DNA of 63,568 nucleotides. It comes from CAYGZL01 sp964354345. GTDB lineage: Bacteria > Chloroflexota > Anaerolineae > Anaerolineales > UBA4823. A program made the translations under genes and the position numbers. Each line of letters starts with the position of its first letter. The stretch's first letter is position 1. The stretch lies in assembly GCA_964354345.1 (NCBI GenBank), contig CAYGZL010000086.1:1-63568 (forward strand), in the 5' to 3' direction. This document shows, in pieces, positions 55,022 to 63,395 of this stretch. Below the pieces are notes generated by a model. The model was given only the letters and a program-made list of their open reading frames with translations. It made no database searches and was not told the DNA's origin.

Positions 55022-55758
55022 ATATGCTGCCAGGGCGCCAGACGGTGTTCTAACCAATCGACAGAAAAATACAGCCCCAGGCCCATCAGGCTGAGGGCGA
55101 CGATACCCGCATACATGGCTGGATAATTGAAGAGCGTGCTGCCATTTAGATAGATATAGTAGCCCAGGCCGAGTTGGGTGGCAAACAGTTCGGCGATGTA
55201 AAGCACAGCTACCGCAGTCCCGACAGATTGGCGTACGGCAGTCAGGATGGCCGGCAGGCTGGCGGGCAAGTAAACAAAGCGGAATAAGGCGCGCCGGCCT
55301 GCCCCCAGACTGCGCACACTTAGGATCAATTCTGGGCGGATGGTGGCAGCCTGGTCGCGCACCAGGACTACTATTTGAAAAAATAGAATGAGATAAATTA
55401 AGATAATCTTGGCGATGTTACCGATGCCAAGAAAGAGAAACACGATCGGGACGAATACCACTTTTGGGATGGGGTAAAGCAGATAGATGATCGGAGCAAA
55501 AAGGCTGCTCAATCGTTTGGATTGTCCTAGAATCAAGCCGGCGGGCGCGGCGGTTAGAATTGCCAGGAGTGTGCTGGCCAGTACGCGCCACAAGCTGGCT
55601 AAAGAGTGAAGCAACAGTTTGCCCTGGAACAGGTCAGTGATGAGGGCTCTCAATACGATCACTGGTGAAGGTAGGATCGGTTGCTGAACAACCCAGGCGC
55701 CGATCTGCCAGATCAAACCTAAAGCCAGGACAGCCAGGAGCAAGTCGCGCCGCTTCAT
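55018..55758 (-). CDS. ABC transporter permease (SsuC/ThiX type)
   Basis: 246 aa from the ATG at 55756-55758, which overlaps the ATPase stop as ATGA; a longer start at 55791 is possible. About 6 TM segments. The EAA-loop RSLGAGRRALFRFVYLPASLPAILTA marks the BPD_transp_1 permeases of nitrate/sulfonate/taurine/thiamin-precursor importers. With the ATPase and binding protein upstream it forms a complete importer. Confidence 0.9.
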   Translation of the reverse strand: MKRRDLLLAVLALGLIWQIGAWVVQQPILPSPVIVLRALITDLFQGKLLLHSLASLWRVLASTLLAILTAAPAGLILGQSKRLSSLFAPIIYLLYPIPKVVFVPIVFLFLGIGNIAKIILIYLILFFQIVVLVRDQAATIRPELILSVRSLGAGRRALFRFVYLPASLPAILTAVRQSVGTAVAVLYIAELFATQLGLGYYIYLNGSTLFNYPAMYAGIVALSLMGLGLYFSVDWLEHRLAPWQHI

Positions 55759-56546
55759 ACCCGACCCATCCGCTGTCGAAGCTCCCGGCATAAGTAGAGA
55801 TAATCTTGCGTATCGCGGTGTCCTGGCCGGATGGCGCCCGGATTGGAAATTATTCCCGTATGTTCATTCGGAGGCTGGTTGAGCAGCAGGATATTTTGGC
55901 CGAGAGTGGCAGCCTCTTCGATGGAGTGAGTGACGATGATTAGAGTGAGTTGTTGTTCGGTTAAGAGCTCCAGGGTCAGGTTTTGTAAGTCGGTGCGGGT
56001 TGGCGCATCCAAAGAGGAGAAGGGCTCGTCCATCAAGAGCAAATCCGGTTGAAGGACCAGCGTACGGGCGATGGCAGTGCGCTGGCGTTGACCACCGGAT
56101 ATCTGACCGGGGTATTGATCACATACGGCAGTTAGCCCTAACCGTTCGAACCAGTGTTCTACAGAGGCGGTTGGTAATGGATCGCTTGGAGCATGTTTAC
56201 CATCTGGACCGTAGAAGGTGCGTATTCGCCAACCAATTTCTACGTTCTGCCGCACAGTTGCCCAGGGCAACAGGCCATACTCTTGCAAGATCAATCCACT
56301 CCGTGGGCGAGGACGGGTCAGAGGTTGGCTGTCAATCAGGATTCGCCCTGCGGAAGGAAAGAGCAATCCTGCCAACAGGTAAAGGAACGTTGTTTTACCG
56401 CAGCCCGAAGGGCCCAGGATCGCCCAGGCTTCCCCGCGCCCAATTTGCCAGTTGAAATTCTGGAAGATCGGTGGTTTCAACGGGTCAGCCTGCGCATAGG
56501 CGAAGCTGATGGCTTCTACTTGGATCATGGCTGTGTTCAGGTTCAT
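55755..56546 (-). CDS. ABC transporter ATP-binding protein (SsuB/ThiZ type)
   Basis: About 263 aa. Walker A GPSGCGKTT, Q-loop LQEYGLLPWATV, signature ISGGQRQRTAIARTL, Walker B LLLMDEPFSSLD and the switch His in VTHSIEEA. It drives the associated permease. The TTG at 56564 is an alternative start; the ATG at 56544-56546 has AGGAT just upstream. Confidence 0.92.
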   Translation of the reverse strand: MNLNTAMIQVEAISFAYAQADPLKPPIFQNFNWQIGRGEAWAILGPSGCGKTTFLYLLAGLLFPSAGRILIDSQPLTRPRPRSGLILQEYGLLPWATVRQNVEIGWRIRTFYGPDGKHAPSDPLPTASVEHWFERLGLTAVCDQYPGQISGGQRQRTAIARTLVLQPDLLLMDEPFSSLDAPTRTDLQNLTLELLTEQQLTLIIVTHSIEEAATLGQNILLLNQPPNEHTGIISNPGAIRPGHRDTQDYLYLCRELRQRMGRV

Positions 56547-56595
56547 ATCCTGTCGGCTTACCAATTAGTGGTAGGAATAGGCTCCGGAAAGCCGC

Positions 56596-57561
56596 TCAGG
56601 GTAACAGGTTGGCTTTAACCGACTCCTGGTATGAAACATCCTTATTTAGCAATCCCTTGGCCTTTGCCCAGGCAACTACATCGTTCCACTGTTGCTCAGT
56701 CGGAACGCCCGCCGTGATAAAAGGCGGCACACTAAAAGAGCCAGCGATAGGAGCAGGCACCAATTTTAACTCGGTCATTAAGCTGTTCCATTGGTCAGGA
56801 TTTGCGTTAATCGCGCTAACAGCCTCTTCGATCGCGGCCAGAAAGCCTTGAACTGCCTGGGGATTTTTATCAACGACTTCTTTGCGAAAAGTAATCGTAC
56901 TGAAGCTTAATTCCGGCAGCAGCGTGTCGTCAATCACCGCGACTGCATTCTGCTGGATGGCCAATGTCGCGAATGGCTCTGGCAGCATGGCCGCTTTAAG
57001 TTCACCACTGCTCAACAACGACAAACGGACATCAATCTTGGGAACGGGCACAGTCTTAATTTCCTCAGCAGGAATTCCAGCTTTTTCTAGCAGGCGATCT
57101 GTCAGGTATTCGATGATTGTACCTTCAGAAATACCAATTTCCACGCCTTTTAAGTCGTTGGGTGAAAGGATACCGCTGTTCTTTGCGGTCAGGATTCGAA
57201 AAAGAGGGATTTTTTCGGTCGCGGCGCGTGCATAACGGACGGTGACTACTTTAATTTCATCTTTGTTATAAAACAAAGTCGACAACACCTCATTGACCAT
57301 CCCATCTGCCTGGGCAGCCGAAATCAATTGGTCACGCTCAGGGGCTGAACCAACCGGGATAAGCTCTACTTTGACGCCATGTTTTTCAAATAATCCTTGT
57401 TTTTGGGCGATGTGAACAGGCAATGTGTCAAGGACTGGTATCAATGCGATCTTCAAGACGGGGAGCTCTTGCCTGGTAGGCTGCCCGGCGCAGGCACCCA
57501 ATAGCGAGCCGGCAATGATCAACAGGCCGACCATGATTTTAAACGGCTTCATATAACGCAT
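56596..57561 (-). CDS. ABC transporter substrate-binding lipoprotein (NMT1/SsuA-like)
   Basis: 321 aa. Lipobox LLGAC gives lipidated Cys24. The mature part starts VLKIALIPVLDTLPVHIAQKQGLF, typical of NMT1/THI5-like and SsuA-like binding proteins. GAGGAG precedes the ATG (57559-57561) at good distance. The ligand is not clear from sequence: a thiamin precursor, sulfonate or nitrate are options. No TPP riboswitch or sulfur-related gene is next to it. Confidence 0.9.
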   Translation of the reverse strand: MRYMKPFKIMVGLLIIAGSLLGACAGQPTRQELPVLKIALIPVLDTLPVHIAQKQGLFEKHGVKVELIPVGSAPERDQLISAAQADGMVNEVLSTLFYNKDEIKVVTVRYARAATEKIPLFRILTAKNSGILSPNDLKGVEIGISEGTIIEYLTDRLLEKAGIPAEEIKTVPVPKIDVRLSLLSSGELKAAMLPEPFATLAIQQNAVAVIDDTLLPELSFSTITFRKEVVDKNPQAVQGFLAAIEEAVSAINANPDQWNSLMTELKLVPAPIAGSFSVPPFITAGVPTEQQWNDVVAWAKAKGLLNKDVSYQESVKANLLP

Positions 57562-57659
57562 CAGTTTCTCCTCGGTTTATATGTTCTTGTTTTCAGGATT
57601 GGATAATTCAATGATTCAGATCATAACCTACCAAAGGCGAGATTAGAACATGTTTTAGC

Positions 57660-58538
57660 TCAACCCCGGCGTGGGCTTGTGGGCAAGACTGCTGCAATGG
57701 GTTGAGGGTTGTGTGCGGCTACCTGCGACAGCCGTTCCCAGTCTTCCAGACTGACCGTTTCGGCGCGACGCTGGGGATCGATGCCAGCCGACTGCAGCAG
57801 CTCTTCAGCTTCGATGGGTGAACAACGTAATCCCCCGGATAGAGCGTTGCGCAATTTTTTCCGTTTTTGGCTGAAACCAGCGCGCACCAGAATAAAAAAG
57901 ATATTCAGCAGCTCAGGTGGCAGGCGAGGGGTGAGGTAACGGTCAATTCGCACAACCGCCGAATCGACCTGCGGTGGAGGATAAAATGCGCCGGCAGGAA
58001 TAAGAGCCACGATTTGGGGGTGACCGTAAATCTGCACGCTCAGCGCTAATATACTCAAGTCGCCAGGGCCGGCACATATTCTTTCTGCGACTTCTTGCTG
58101 GATGGTAAGCACCAAACAAGAGGGTGGCAGTCTGGCTTCCAGAAGCTGGCGAATCAAGGCCGACGTAATATAGTACGGGATGTTAGCCACGACCCGATAA
58201 TTCGACTCGCCGATGAGAGTGGCAATATCCAGGGTTAAGATATCTCCCTGGATAATCTCAACATTCTTATGTTTTGATAGCACCTGTTGAAGAGGAGGGA
58301 TGAGCGTTTGATCAAGCTCGACGGCAACAACTCTATGAGCCTGCAGAGCCAACCTGCGCGTCAGACTGCCAAGTCCGGGACCAATCTCTAAAACGGTTTC
58401 ATCGGGTTTTATTTGGGCAGCTTCGACAATGCGCAGTAAGGCGCTCTCATCCACCAGGAAATTCTGCCCCAGGCGTTTATCCGGTCGCAGGCCAAACTGG
58501 CGCAGTAAATCAGTCACATTCAGGGTTTCTAATTCCAT
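57660..58538 (-). CDS. rsmA: 16S rRNA dimethyladenosine transferase
   Basis: 292 aa. FGLRPDKRLGQNFLVDESALLRIV, the SAM motif VLEIGPGLGSLTRRLA and the catalytic NIPYYITSALI are all KsgA/RsmA motifs. It dimethylates two adjacent adenosines in helix 45 of 16S rRNA. It lies just downstream of the SRP RNA gene on the same strand. Confidence 0.95.
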   Translation of the reverse strand: MELETLNVTDLLRQFGLRPDKRLGQNFLVDESALLRIVEAAQIKPDETVLEIGPGLGSLTRRLALQAHRVVAVELDQTLIPPLQQVLSKHKNVEIIQGDILTLDIATLIGESNYRVVANIPYYITSALIRQLLEARLPPSCLVLTIQQEVAERICAGPGDLSILALSVQIYGHPQIVALIPAGAFYPPPQVDSAVVRIDRYLTPRLPPELLNIFFILVRAGFSQKRKKLRNALSGGLRCSPIEAEELLQSAGIDPQRRAETVSLEDWERLSQVAAHNPQPIAAVLPTSPRRG

Positions 58539-58563
58539 ATCGAGAACCCCACCGATGAAAATA

Positions 58564-58669
58564 CCCGGGCAGGCTACCCGACGGCACCCAGATTGACCTC
58601 CTTACCGCTGCTTCCTTTCGGACCTGACGGGGTTCGCAGGTTTCCGCCGCGCCGGACCCACCCGGGCAG
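58564..58669 (-). ncRNA. ffs: Signal recognition particle RNA (small bacterial 4.5S type)
   Basis: Minus strand. The termini GTCTGCCCGGGT and ACCCGGGCAGGC-like sequence pair. In between is the universally conserved domain IV: GTCAGGTCCGAAAGGAAGCAGC with its GNAR-type tetraloop. About 106 bases, small bacterial type without an Alu domain. It binds Ffh. Its own promoter lies directly upstream and the 3' end is about 25 bases before the rsmA start. Confidence 0.93.
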
Positions 58670-58673
58670 ACCA

Positions 58674-58702
58674 AGGATACCAAAGGTGGTATCGGTTGTC
58701 AA
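58674..58702 (-). promoter_or_regulatory. Promoter of the SRP RNA gene
   Basis: Minus strand: consensus TTGACA (58697-58702), exactly 17 bases, TATCCT (58674-58679). The start point would be the first bases of the RNA. Confidence 0.85.
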
Positions 58703-58784
58703 TCTCTCAATCGTATACTTCTACTTCGATGATGAAAAATTAAGGTAAAAGCCCCCAATTGAAACGTCATTTGTTCACCTTGCG

Positions 58785-59792
58785 TTATTTTCTTGCTGAC
58801 CGACGCTTATCTTTAAAAGGATCGGTAATGAATACCTTGTGTAATTCCTTCCGGTAATAGACATAGTTTAGATAGGGCACATCCTCGCGCACCCGCCCGT
58901 CGGCCAGGGGTATGAAATGACCTTCCTCAACGAATGGACGCACCGCGGCAACCGCGTGTTGGATGGCCCGGGTATCCTGGCGCAGGACGTCAGAGTCAAT
59001 CCCACCGATTAGAGTGATTTTTGGACCGACCAATTTTCGTAGCTGTGCGGGGGTCAGTGCGTCAGGAGGTGTTTCGCACAGCCACATGACATTGAAGGGA
59101 TATTTCACGACTTCGGGAAGCAGGTTGGAGGGGTTGGCATACGACCGCCAGATGATCGCCGGCACCTGGTAGTCGCACAATATAGTAAAAATTTGCGAAT
59201 AGCTTTGTAGAGCAAAGGTGTTGTACATATTGGCTGAGATCAGTGCACCGTGATTGCTGGCGATCGGCTCGCTGAAAATAACCCCATCCAGATCGACCTG
59301 GCGCAGGACCTTCGCTGCCAGACGGGTAACGAAATCAGCCTGAATTGCCAGGATTTGGCGAACAAAATCAGGTTGGTCGACCAGGCGTAGCATGGCCGGG
59401 GCGTAGCTACACCAATCCTCTATACCCAGGCTGAGAAAAAGACCCGGGTGGATGCGCATAAAGAGGGGATGCCGGCGACCTGTCCATCCTTTCACCAACT
59501 CGCTCCAGTTCCCCGGCAGGCGGTGCGGGTCTTCTGGATCCAGTCTTTGGCGGAGTAAAGGCAGCAACTCCTGTGGAGTGGACCAATCGGTGATCTCAGG
59601 ATTGGGATAAACATCCGGGTCAAGCTGCTCAAATTGGTCGTAAACGATCAGACTCTCCAGGTCGACGCCATTTGGCAGTCCCTGGTCGCGCCAGGATAGC
59701 AACACTTCTTCCCGGATGCCTTCTGGGAAAAGCGGTGGGTGATCTGGCTGATCGCCGTGTAGGGTCGCTAAAAAGCGTTCGCGGCTGTTCAT
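58785..59792 (-). CDS. Uroporphyrinogen-decarboxylase-fold (UROD/MtaA-like) protein
   Basis: 335 aa from the ATG at 59790-59792 (MNSRERFLATLHGDQPDHPP), which overlaps the upstream MBL stop as TAATG. The RxRFxxxLxGxxPDxxP start and the C-terminal GPKITLIGGIDSDVL and FIPLADGRVREDVPYLNYVYY are typical of UROD-superfamily proteins outside haem synthesis, often corrinoid methyltransferase-like. The strict HemE N-terminal arginine motif was not seen, so a haem role is unlikely. No corrinoid protein is adjacent; the reaction is unknown. Confidence 0.8.
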   Translation of the reverse strand: MNSRERFLATLHGDQPDHPPLFPEGIREEVLLSWRDQGLPNGVDLESLIVYDQFEQLDPDVYPNPEITDWSTPQELLPLLRQRLDPEDPHRLPGNWSELVKGWTGRRHPLFMRIHPGLFLSLGIEDWCSYAPAMLRLVDQPDFVRQILAIQADFVTRLAAKVLRQVDLDGVIFSEPIASNHGALISANMYNTFALQSYSQIFTILCDYQVPAIIWRSYANPSNLLPEVVKYPFNVMWLCETPPDALTPAQLRKLVGPKITLIGGIDSDVLRQDTRAIQHAVAAVRPFVEEGHFIPLADGRVREDVPYLNYVYYRKELHKVFITDPFKDKRRSARK

Positions 59793-60751
59793 TATTTTAA
59801 GGAGTTTACGCGTTGACATAAGTACCGAATATTGGTTTGATAGAATTGGTTCTGTTGCCAATGCTTGTAACTATCTGCAACCTTCAATCCAGTTATCCTG
59901 TCTTCGTAGTCGCTTCCGTCTTTAACCAGAGTCTGTGCTGTATCCAAACAGTGATCGACATATTCAATCAATATCTTGACGTCGTCGAGGGTTCCGACGG
60001 GACCATGTCCGGGAACAAAGCAAGTTGTATCGAGCTGACTCAATTCTTTCAAGGATTTCAAAAGCTGGAGTGGATCACCATCAGCAAGATAGGGATGACA
60101 GCCGACGAATAACAGGTCGCTCATGAAGATTATGCCTTCTTGCGGCAGATGGAGAACCGTGTCGCTCTCTGTGTGTGCGCCATCAAATGTAATCAATTCG
60201 GCTGTATATTTCGAGCCATGAATCTGAAGTCGCTTGTTGAAAGTAATCCTTGGCATACACACTGACAGGTGCGGCATTGCCTCTACCAGTCCCGCATAAT
60301 AACCAATCCACATAGATAATTGACGCCTTTGTTGCTCATCGTCTGTATTATGGTATTGAGCCTGAAGAGACTCGAGCTGTTGAGTGGAGTTTGCCGAATA
60401 CCATTGCAGTTCTTCCTTTCCGGCAATAGCAATGAGTTCACGGGTACGGGCACTTGAGACAATTTGCGTATCGGGTGCGAACGCCTGGTTACCCCAAATA
60501 TGATCATTGTGATAGTGACTATTGATTACGACTTTTGGTGTCCGCCCGAACATTTCTTCGGCTATTTGCCTAAGGTCCATCGCCGCTTGTGGGGTGAGGA
60601 AGGTGTCGAAGATTACTATTTGTCCACCGAGGTCGATGATGCCTGAGTTGCAGATAGCTGAGCCGCCATCTTCTGCAATCGCAGCAAATATGCCTTTGGT
60701 TAATTGGTGTAGTACAAAATGCTTTGATTCAGAACGAATAGTTTGGTGCAT
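59792..60751 (-). CDS. MBL-fold metallohydrolase
   Basis: 319 aa. The zinc motif is NSHYHNDHIWGNQAF (HxHxDH); further ligands are in FDGAHTESDTV and FVPGHGPVG. It resembles the B3/SoxH-like group. A long insert (about residues 110-170) holds a helical region. Substrate unknown. Its stop and the next ATG share a base (TAATG), so it and the UROD-like gene are translated together and may act on one pathway. AAAGGAT lies 7 bases before the ATG. Confidence 0.85.
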   Translation of the reverse strand: MHQTIRSESKHFVLHQLTKGIFAAIAEDGGSAICNSGIIDLGGQIVIFDTFLTPQAAMDLRQIAEEMFGRTPKVVINSHYHNDHIWGNQAFAPDTQIVSSARTRELIAIAGKEELQWYSANSTQQLESLQAQYHNTDDEQQRRQLSMWIGYYAGLVEAMPHLSVCMPRITFNKRLQIHGSKYTAELITFDGAHTESDTVLHLPQEGIIFMSDLLFVGCHPYLADGDPLQLLKSLKELSQLDTTCFVPGHGPVGTLDDVKILIEYVDHCLDTAQTLVKDGSDYEDRITGLKVADSYKHWQQNQFYQTNIRYLCQRVNSLK

Positions 60752-60804
60752 TATGCAATCCTTTTTATATCCAATGTCTATGACTGAAGTTCGCGCCCCA
60801 ATAA

Positions 60805-61107
60805 CTACGGCTTGATGTAGTCATTAACGCTGATTCCGAACACGGTTATGTCATCGTTCATGCGCGGTATGACCTGGAGGGCAATATTCACGCGAGAGCC
60901 TTTGGTAAGGGATTTCATGAGGGCATTGTATCACTTACGGGAGTAGATAATTTTAAATATATCCTGGTCTTAGCGCGCCATCCCACTGCAGCTGCCGTCT
61001 CCTACATTCTCTAAGGTCTGATGTTTCTGGTTACACTGCTTGGCGGCGTGCTCTGGCTCGGTGTGGCCTTGCTGGTCGGGCTTTGTCAGTTTTCGCCCGA
61101 TGATTAG
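60805..61107 (+). other. Unrecognised reading-frame fragments in a gene-poor gap
   Basis: The stretch 60752-61404 (about 650 bases) has no convincing complete gene. In one frame, 60805-61014 is open and protein-like (GYVIVHARYDLEGNIHARAF, then GKGFHEGIVSLTG and NFKYILVLARH) but has no start codon after the in-frame TAA at 60802. In the same frame, an ATG at 61021 opens a 28-codon hydrophobic peptide (MFLVTLLGGVLWLGVALLVG) ending at 61107. I do not recognise either. They may be remnants of a lost gene or a small membrane peptide. Between 61110 and 61320 I see nothing I can support. Confidence 0.35.
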
Positions 61108-61326
61108 CCGGGTAATTTCACCAAATGTTACCAGTGATTCGCGTCTGGCAGATCTACCAGCAGTTGTCCCGTCAATATCAATCTACGGTCCTGGATGGCG
61201 CCTCGCACAGGTCCAAGCTGACCCACCAGGATTTTCGGGATCGTGTTCTTTCCAAACAGTCCACCGCAACCTCGCCTCCCTGCTCCAATCGCCAACCATT
61301 GATCGCTGATGACCGATCGCTGCCCC

Positions 61327-61355
61327 TTAAAGGATATTGCTCCAGATTGTATAAT
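61327..61355 (+). promoter_or_regulatory. Promoter of the DUF6629 gene
   Basis: TTAAAG (61327-61332), 17-base spacer, consensus TATAAT (61350-61355), about 50 bases before the ATG. AAGGAAGGGG precedes the start codon. Confidence 0.55.
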
Positions 61356-61404
61356 CTAGTAAAATATCAATCAGGTTTGAATAACCTTAGAAAGGAAGGG
61401 GCCG

Positions 61405-62079
61405 ATGTGTTTTTCTGAGGAAGCAAGTTTCATAGCCTGCGGCGTGCTGGCCTGCGCAAGTCTCGCCATATCACGCATCCCCAAAGAGAAAGACAGCCTA
61501 CCGCTCTCTCTCATCCCGGCGGTATTCGCCGCCCACCAGTTCATCGAGGGTTTCATCTGGTTAAATCAAGATAAGGTTAATTTAGATGCCTTAAAATCAA
61601 CCACCGTCTTATTGTACGTGATGATTGCCTTCGTATTCTGGCCAATCTTCATCCCGTATGCTTCTTATCGCCTGGAGACCGAAAGAAAGCAGCGCATCCT
61701 GATCTTGATCTGCCAGGCTGTCGGCCTGGGGGTTGGTTTGACGTACTTTCTCAGCATGCTGCAAAGCCCAGTCGATGTGTCAGTCAACGCCTGCAGCCTT
61801 TCCTACCCTATCCAGACGCCGGTCGACCTCATAGCGCCTTACTTGTTAGCCGTTTCCATCCCATTCCTCGTCTCCAGCCGCAGGGGTCTGGCACTCTTTG
61901 GGATCGCTGTGTTGTGTTCCTGTGCAGCCGCGTTTTACCTTGCCTCGCAACCGAGCTTTCCCTCCGTGTGGTGCTTCTTTGCTGCCTTCCTGAGTGGCAG
62001 TCTGTATCTCTATTTCAGGTTTGAAGCACGTATTGCCGAACGCCAACCAGTGACCAGGGCGCTGGTCCCTAACCGTTAA
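61405..62079 (+). CDS. DUF6629-like membrane protein
   Basis: 224 aa, about 6-7 TM segments. It begins MCFSEEASFIACGVLACASL and continues PLSLIPAVFAAHQFIEGFIWL, a pattern I recall for the DUF6629 family (MCFSxxASF start, QxxEGxxWL). The function of that family is unknown. RBS AAGGAAGGGG is just upstream. Stand-alone gene with its own promoter. Confidence 0.75.
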   Translation: MCFSEEASFIACGVLACASLAISRIPKEKDSLPLSLIPAVFAAHQFIEGFIWLNQDKVNLDALKSTTVLLYVMIAFVFWPIFIPYASYRLETERKQRILILICQAVGLGVGLTYFLSMLQSPVDVSVNACSLSYPIQTPVDLIAPYLLAVSIPFLVSSRRGLALFGIAVLCSCAAAFYLASQPSFPSVWCFFAAFLSGSLYLYFRFEARIAERQPVTRALVPNR

Positions 62080-62096
62080 TTGCTGACTGCGGATCA

Positions 62097-62130
62097 AATC
62101 CGTGTATCCGTGTCGAAATCCGTGTTCCTG
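62097..62130. repeat. Short degenerate repeat (aatccgtgt units)
   Basis: Three close copies of ATCCGTGT within about 35 bases, between the DUF6629 and patatin genes. Similar GTG-rich short tandem units occur after the patatin gene. They look like a dispersed intergenic repeat. Confidence 0.4.
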
Positions 62131-62174
62131 TTTTCTGATATACTCCAGTCAGACGCTATAGGAGATCCAAAACA

Positions 62175-63107
62175 ATGAAACCTTTCCGCAAGAATGTTGC
62201 AATTGCTATTGATGGCGGGGGGATTAAAGGCGTCATCTGCACCAGGGCTCTGTCGATGCTCGAGGAAGCCACTGGCAAATCAGTCTATGAAATCTTTCGT
62301 TTAACTGCTGGCACATCGACCGGCTCGATTATCTCAGCCGGCATCGCTGCAGGCTTATCCGCCACGCGACTGCATGAGCTGTATCTCGAGCTGGGAGATA
62401 CGATTTTCAAAAAGTCCTGGCGCTCTGTCTTCTGGCCTCTTACCCACTATCGCTATCCCCACGAACCGTTAGCGCAGGCGCTGGATAAATACGTGGGCAA
62501 GATCAAGATGGGTGATTTCTGGAACTACATTCCACCCACCGACGTGGTCATCACCGCTTTCGACCTGGTCGCCAACCATACCTGCTTTATCAAGCCCTGG
62601 AAAGACGAATACAAGAACTGGCCGGTGGCGCAGGCGGTGTTGGCCTCCAGCTCGGTGCCCTCCTATTTCCCGGTGGTCAATGGACGCTTTGTGGATGGCG
62701 GGGTAGGCGCATACGCCAATCCCTGTTACCTGGCTGCTTACGAGATCCTCTACTGCCTGAACTGGAATCCTGGCGAAACCACCCTGATCAGCCTGGGTAC
62801 CGGTCGTGGACCGCATCGCTTCGATGTTCAGAAAGCCAACCATCTGTGGATCTGGGAGTGGGTCGAGCCGATCCTTAGTGCGTTCCTGCAGTCAGCCGAT
62901 GAACAGCAGGTGAACCTGGTCAAAACATTTTTCAAAGAGTTGGACTTCCGACGTTTTCAGGTCGATCTGGGCGAAAATATCAACATGGACGATCCCAGCA
63001 AAATCCCGCAGTTGACCGCCTACGGCGAAACAATGGGACGCATGATCCTGAACGATCAGACGGACGCATCCATGCATGTGACCGCCAGGAAACCTCCGCT
63101 GAGGTAA
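62175..63107 (+). CDS. Patatin-like phospholipase
   Basis: 310 aa. Oxyanion-hole motif DGGGIKG (residues 13-19), nucleophile Ser48 in AGTSTGS, and the catalytic Asp174 in VDGGVGAYANP complete the Ser-Asp dyad. No signal peptide, so it is likely cytosolic or peripheral, hydrolysing acyl lipids. RBS AGGAG lies about 10 bases before the ATG. It stands alone, without the cyclase or effector neighbours known from patatin-type (CBASS) defence systems, so ordinary lipid turnover is the simpler reading. Confidence 0.88.
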   Translation: MKPFRKNVAIAIDGGGIKGVICTRALSMLEEATGKSVYEIFRLTAGTSTGSIISAGIAAGLSATRLHELYLELGDTIFKKSWRSVFWPLTHYRYPHEPLAQALDKYVGKIKMGDFWNYIPPTDVVITAFDLVANHTCFIKPWKDEYKNWPVAQAVLASSSVPSYFPVVNGRFVDGGVGAYANPCYLAAYEILYCLNWNPGETTLISLGTGRGPHRFDVQKANHLWIWEWVEPILSAFLQSADEQQVNLVKTFFKELDFRRFQVDLGENINMDDPSKIPQLTAYGETMGRMILNDQTDASMHVTARKPPLR

Positions 63108-63129
63108 AAACCCTTCCTTTAAGAACCGA

Positions 63130-63326
63130 TCAACATACCGGCTGACTGCATTGTGCTGACAATATTGCGAATGTCGGATCATCGACTACCATGTAGAAAT
63201 CGACATCCGAGTCTTCTCTCGCCTCGCCCCGCGCCACCGACCCATTCACGATGAATGCCAGGTAGAGCTATTGGGTTCAAACAGGCGGTGCAGGTTCTCG
63301 ATCGTTTTCAAATGATGGGTGAACAT
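63130..63326 (-). pseudogene. MNT-type nucleotidyltransferase remnant (frameshifted)
   Basis: Minus strand. An ATG at 63324-63326 opens FTHHLKTIENLHRLFEPNSS, then a frame change is needed to read YLAFIVNGSVARGEAREDSD followed by VDFYMVVDDPTF, the GSxARGExxxxSDxDF signature of minimal nucleotidyltransferases. The frame ends at 63130 after about 65 codons, shorter than typical members. Such proteins are usually the MntA antitoxin half of HEPN/MNT pairs; no HEPN partner is visible. Confidence 0.7.
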
Positions 63327-63330
63327 TTTC

Positions 63331-63385
63331 TTCGTGGTTTGTATACTTCGTGAATCTCAGTGTTTCTTCGTGACCTTTGTGTTTT
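63331..63385. repeat. Short degenerate repeat (ttcgtg units)
   Basis: Several copies of cTTCGTG / TTTGTG within about 55 bases between the nucleotidyltransferase remnant and the last gene. Similar in style to the GTG-rich repeat at 62097-62130. Confidence 0.35.
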
Positions 63386-63395
63386 CATACCAAGC

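Noticed and set aside
56000..56618. Two plus-strand frames opposite the ABC ATPase
   Set aside because: Antisense shadows of conserved Walker and signature motifs.
57562..57659. TPP riboswitch upstream of the NMT1-like transporter
   Set aside because: The 98-base gap lacks the conserved CTGAGA and ACCTGA-type blocks of the thi-box.
61125..61418. 97-codon plus-strand frame before DUF6629
   Set aside because: Runs through the predicted promoter and into the DUF6629 start; no motif, biased composition.
62175..63107. Patatin as a CBASS-type defence effector
   Set aside because: No nucleotide cyclase or other defence gene is adjacent; the neighbours are a DUF6629 protein and a broken nucleotidyltransferase.
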